DNA of 25,807 nucleotides, taken from positions 1 to 25,807 of the forward strand of contig SFOK01000015.1 in NCBI GenBank assembly GCA_004552395.1, written 5' to 3'. The stretch comes from Bacteroidales bacterium (lineage in GTDB: Bacteria > Bacteroidota > Bacteroidia > Bacteroidales > Muribaculaceae). Below the pieces are notes generated by a model that ran no database searches, had not been told where the DNA came from, and saw only the letters and a list, made by a program, of their open reading frames with translations. Below, in pieces: positions 24,370-25,807 of the stretch; positions within the stretch are counted from its first letter, which is position 1; each line of letters begins with the position of its first letter. A program made the position numbers and the translations under genes.

Positions 24370-25134
24370 ATGAACAAACAGAAAGAACATACCGAACAGC
24401 GCGACATAGTAATCTACGGCTACTCCCGTCAGGACCTCGAGAAAATAATGCGTCATTTCAGCGAGAGTCTGCCCGACTATATCCGCCTCACATACCCGTC
24501 GCACGGTCTTTGCACCAACATACGCCTCACCGGCAAGTACCACGGACTTGAGCTTCTGCGCTTCAACATGAACAAATATCACCGCACACTCGCCGATCTG
24601 TTCCGCGAAGAGGTGATCTCGCTGCAAGACGAGACCATCTCGCAGATCTTAGGCAAGAAACTGCTTGAGCGCGAGCTCACCGTCTCGTCGGCGGAGAGCT
24701 GCACGGGCGGCAATATAGCCCACAGGATTGTGGAGACGTCGGGGAGCTCGGCATATTTCCTTGGCAGTGTCGTGGGCTATTCCAACGAGGTGAAAGCCGA
24801 TGTGCTTGGTGTGGACCGATCCCATATCGACCGCTTCGGAGCCGTGAGCCGCGAGGTTGTGGAGGAGATGGTAACCGGAGTGTGCAAGCTGATGCATACC
24901 GACTGCGGCATAGCCACATCGGGAGTGGCGGGGCCTCACGGCGGGACACCGGCCAAGCCTGTGGGGACAGTCTGGTTTGCCGTGAAATACAATAATCAGA
25001 TCGTATCCGAATGTCATCACTTCAAGGGGAACCGCAACGCCGTGATAGAGGCGGCCACGAACCACGGCATGGTGATGCTTCTGAACCTGCTGCGCGAATC
25101 GTACCACGCTTCGGAATACGCCGGGGACGAGTAA
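24370..25134 (+). CDS. cinA: Shortened CinA: KH-like middle domain plus nicotinamide-nucleotide amidohydrolase domain
   Basis: The C-terminal part (about residues 88-250) is the CinA/PncC amidohydrolase domain, which turns nicotinamide mononucleotide into nicotinate mononucleotide. It shows SAESCTGG (107-114), GYSNEVKADVLGV with Lys142, and TSGVAGPHGGTPAKPVGTVWFA. Residues about 10-87 (FSESLPDYIRLTYPS ... IRLTG) resemble the KH-like linker of full-length CinA. The usual first domain (MoaB-like, COG1058, about 170 residues) is missing. No remnant of it is obvious in the 84 bp after tsaD. Some bacteria encode the PncC domain alone, so the protein is probably active. Ribosomal genes rpmB and rpmG follow, as in other Bacteroidales. 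Confidence 0.88.
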   Translation: MNKQKEHTEQRDIVIYGYSRQDLEKIMRHFSESLPDYIRLTYPSHGLCTNIRLTGKYHGLELLRFNMNKYHRTLADLFREEVISLQDETISQILGKKLLERELTVSSAESCTGGNIAHRIVETSGSSAYFLGSVVGYSNEVKADVLGVDRSHIDRFGAVSREVVEEMVTGVCKLMHTDCGIATSGVAGPHGGTPAKPVGTVWFAVKYNNQIVSECHHFKGNRNAVIEAATNHGMVMLLNLLRESYHASEYAGDE

Positions 25135-25291
25135 CCGGCGGCCCGAGGGCGGCTGGATTGAGAGAAGCTAATGTAGCTTATATGACGGGGGCGGCCTGAG
25201 AGCGCCAGCAAGCGCGGCGGCGGGCTGATGCGCGGCGGGGGCTTCGGCAGCCGGGCGGCCGGAAAAATGCGGAAAAATAATTGCAAAAACT
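25135..25291. other. GC-rich gap after cinA
   Basis: No gene is visible. The stretch changes from GC-rich (many GGCGG/GCGCGG runs at 25185-25262) to AT-rich from 25263. Two small hairpins can form: AAGCTA (25165-25170) with TAGCTT (25174-25179), and GGCT-TCGGC-AGCC (25240-25252). The latter may contribute to ending the tsaD-cinA transcript, though no T-run follows. Confidence 0.45.
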
Positions 25292-25323
25292 ATTGCACAG
25301 GTCGACAAAAAGCAGTAACTTTG
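25292..25323 (+). promoter_or_regulatory. Promoter of rpmB-rpmG
   Basis: ATTG at 25292-25295 (one base off TTTG), a 20-bp spacer and a perfect TAACTTTG at 25316-25323 fit the Bacteroidetes promoter. The -7 element overlaps a 10-bp palindrome CTTTGCAAAG (25319-25328). The leader to rpmB would be about 120 nt. Confidence 0.7.
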
Positions 25324-25381
25324 CAAAGATTTTGACGGCACATCCTGTAAAGCTGCTGATAATGATGCGATTAGCGGTGAT

Positions 25382-25441
25382 ATGAGAACTGAGATGGCGG
25401 CCTTGAAATCGTCAGAACATTTAATTAAGAAAGCTAATTAA
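25382..25441 (+). promoter_or_regulatory. Leader ORF of 19 codons with hairpin, upstream of rpmB
   Basis: An ATG at 25382 opens 19 codons (MRTEMAALKSSEHLIKKAN) ending in TAA at 25439-25441, 10 nt before the rpmB ATG. TTAATTA (25421-25427) and TAATTAA (25435-25441) form a 7-bp inverted repeat with a 7-nt loop over the end of this small ORF. Translation through it would melt a hairpin that otherwise sits just before rpmB. Whether the ORF is translated is unknown. Confidence 0.35.
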
Positions 25442-25451
25442 ACAAACAGCC

Positions 25452-25715
25452 ATGTCAAAAAATTGTCAGATAACGGGCAGAAGGACCATGACGGGCAACA
25501 ACGTCAGCCACTCAAAGCGTCGCACCAAACGCAAATTCGAGCCCAATGTCTTCACCAAGAAATTCTATTGGGTTGAAGAGGATATGTGGATACAACTTAC
25601 CCTCTCCGCACGCGGTCTCCGCACAATCAACAAGCTCGGTCTGGACCGTGCCCTGAAAGAAGCCGAGAAGAAAGGTATTCTCGATTTCAAGGACATAGTT
25701 GTCCTCGCAATGTAA
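25452..25715 (+). CDS. rpmB: 50S ribosomal protein L28
   Basis: L28 is a small protein of the large ribosomal subunit. The 87-residue product has the family start (CQITGRRTMTGNNVSHSKRRTKRKFEPN) and the conserved middle (LTLSARGLRTINKLG). It lacks the N-terminal zinc cysteine pairs of some L28 proteins; only one Cys (residue 5) is present, so it is the zinc-independent type. It has its own promoter and a leader of about 120 nt with a hairpin. rpmG follows after 25 bp. Confidence 0.97.
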   Translation: MSKNCQITGRRTMTGNNVSHSKRRTKRKFEPNVFTKKFYWVEEDMWIQLTLSARGLRTINKLGLDRALKEAEKKGILDFKDIVVLAM

Positions 25716-25740
25716 TCACCCCTCAATCCAATTACAGCAA

Positions 25741-25807
25741 TGGCAAAGAAAGCAAAAGGCAACAGAGTCCAGGTAATCCTCGAGTGCACAGAGCACAAGA
25801 ATTCCGG
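25741..25807 (+). CDS. rpmG: 50S ribosomal protein L33, 5' part
   Basis: The reading frame starts MAKKAKGNRVQVILECTEHK and is cut by the window end after 22 full codons. This matches the beginning of ribosomal protein L33. It lies 25 bp after rpmB and is surely co-transcribed with it. In other Bacteroidales the next genes are a DUF4295 protein and ftsY, which would lie outside the window. Confidence 0.93.

Noticed and set aside
23301..24551. 416-codon open frame overlapping tsaD on the same strand
   Set aside because: Arg/His-rich out-of-frame translation; tsaD explains the region and the frame crosses into cinA without any domain.
25362..25385. Seven-codon mini-ORF in the rpmB leader
   Set aside because: Too short to separate from chance; the 19-codon ORF next to rpmB is the better candidate.
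1..25807. CRISPR arrays, tRNA or rRNA genes, intact insertion sequences
   Set aside because: I saw no regularly spaced repeats with unique spacers, no tRNA cloverleaf signature, no rRNA-like sequence and no transposase or integrase gene.

Overview
The window looks like a chromosomal segment of a member of Bacteroidales, probably a Muribaculaceae-like gut bacterium. Three things suggest this. Gene content and neighbourhoods are typical of the order: divergent tamB/tsaD, tsaD-cinA-rpmB-rpmG, and an mlaE-mlaF pair without mlaD. Several promoters match the Bacteroidetes sigma-ABfr form (TTTG, about 20 bp, TAnnTTTG). Strong Shine-Dalgarno sequences are mostly absent. The family assignment is an inference; the order is much safer.

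Layout. Positions 1-420 are non-coding: a 21-bp tandem repeat, then a good promoter. At 421-949 lies an NlpC/P60 cell-wall hydrolase whose signal peptide and catalytic domain are in different frames. A tight minus-strand operon runs from 5562 down to 1104: uridine kinase, lptB, a CPBP membrane protease, holA and an EFR1-type flavodoxin/ferredoxin. Divergent from it, 5793-8017 encodes mlaE, mlaF and a SprT-like metalloprotein. Positions 8018-8564 form a gene-free, AT-rich stretch with degenerate palindromic repeats. A second minus-strand block (14347 down to 8565) holds an orphan HsdR-N nuclease-fold protein, a UvrD/PcrA helicase, nspC (spermidine synthesis), lipA and lipB (lipoate synthesis). 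Further minus-strand genes are a secreted S1/P1 nuclease, prs, a cytoplasmic GH13 glycosidase and the 1533-residue tamB. Divergent from tamB are tsaD and a shortened cinA, then the ribosomal protein genes rpmB and rpmG; rpmG is cut by the window end.

Functional themes. Envelope biogenesis is well represented: LptB for LPS export, MlaE/MlaF for phospholipid transport, TamB for the outer membrane, and NlpC/P60. So are core information processing (HolA, UvrD, TsaD, L28, L33) and cofactor, nucleotide and polyamine metabolism (LipA/LipB, Prs, Udk, NspC). Most of the window is ordinary housekeeping DNA and I do not see a clear new defence or mobile system. The points most worth checking are the frameshifted NlpC/P60 gene, the orphan nuclease domain next to the UvrD helicase, the acidic extension on LptB, the CinA lacking its first domain, the duplicated ribosome-binding leader of tamB, the small upstream ORF with hairpin before rpmB, and the palindromic repeats at 8194-8414.
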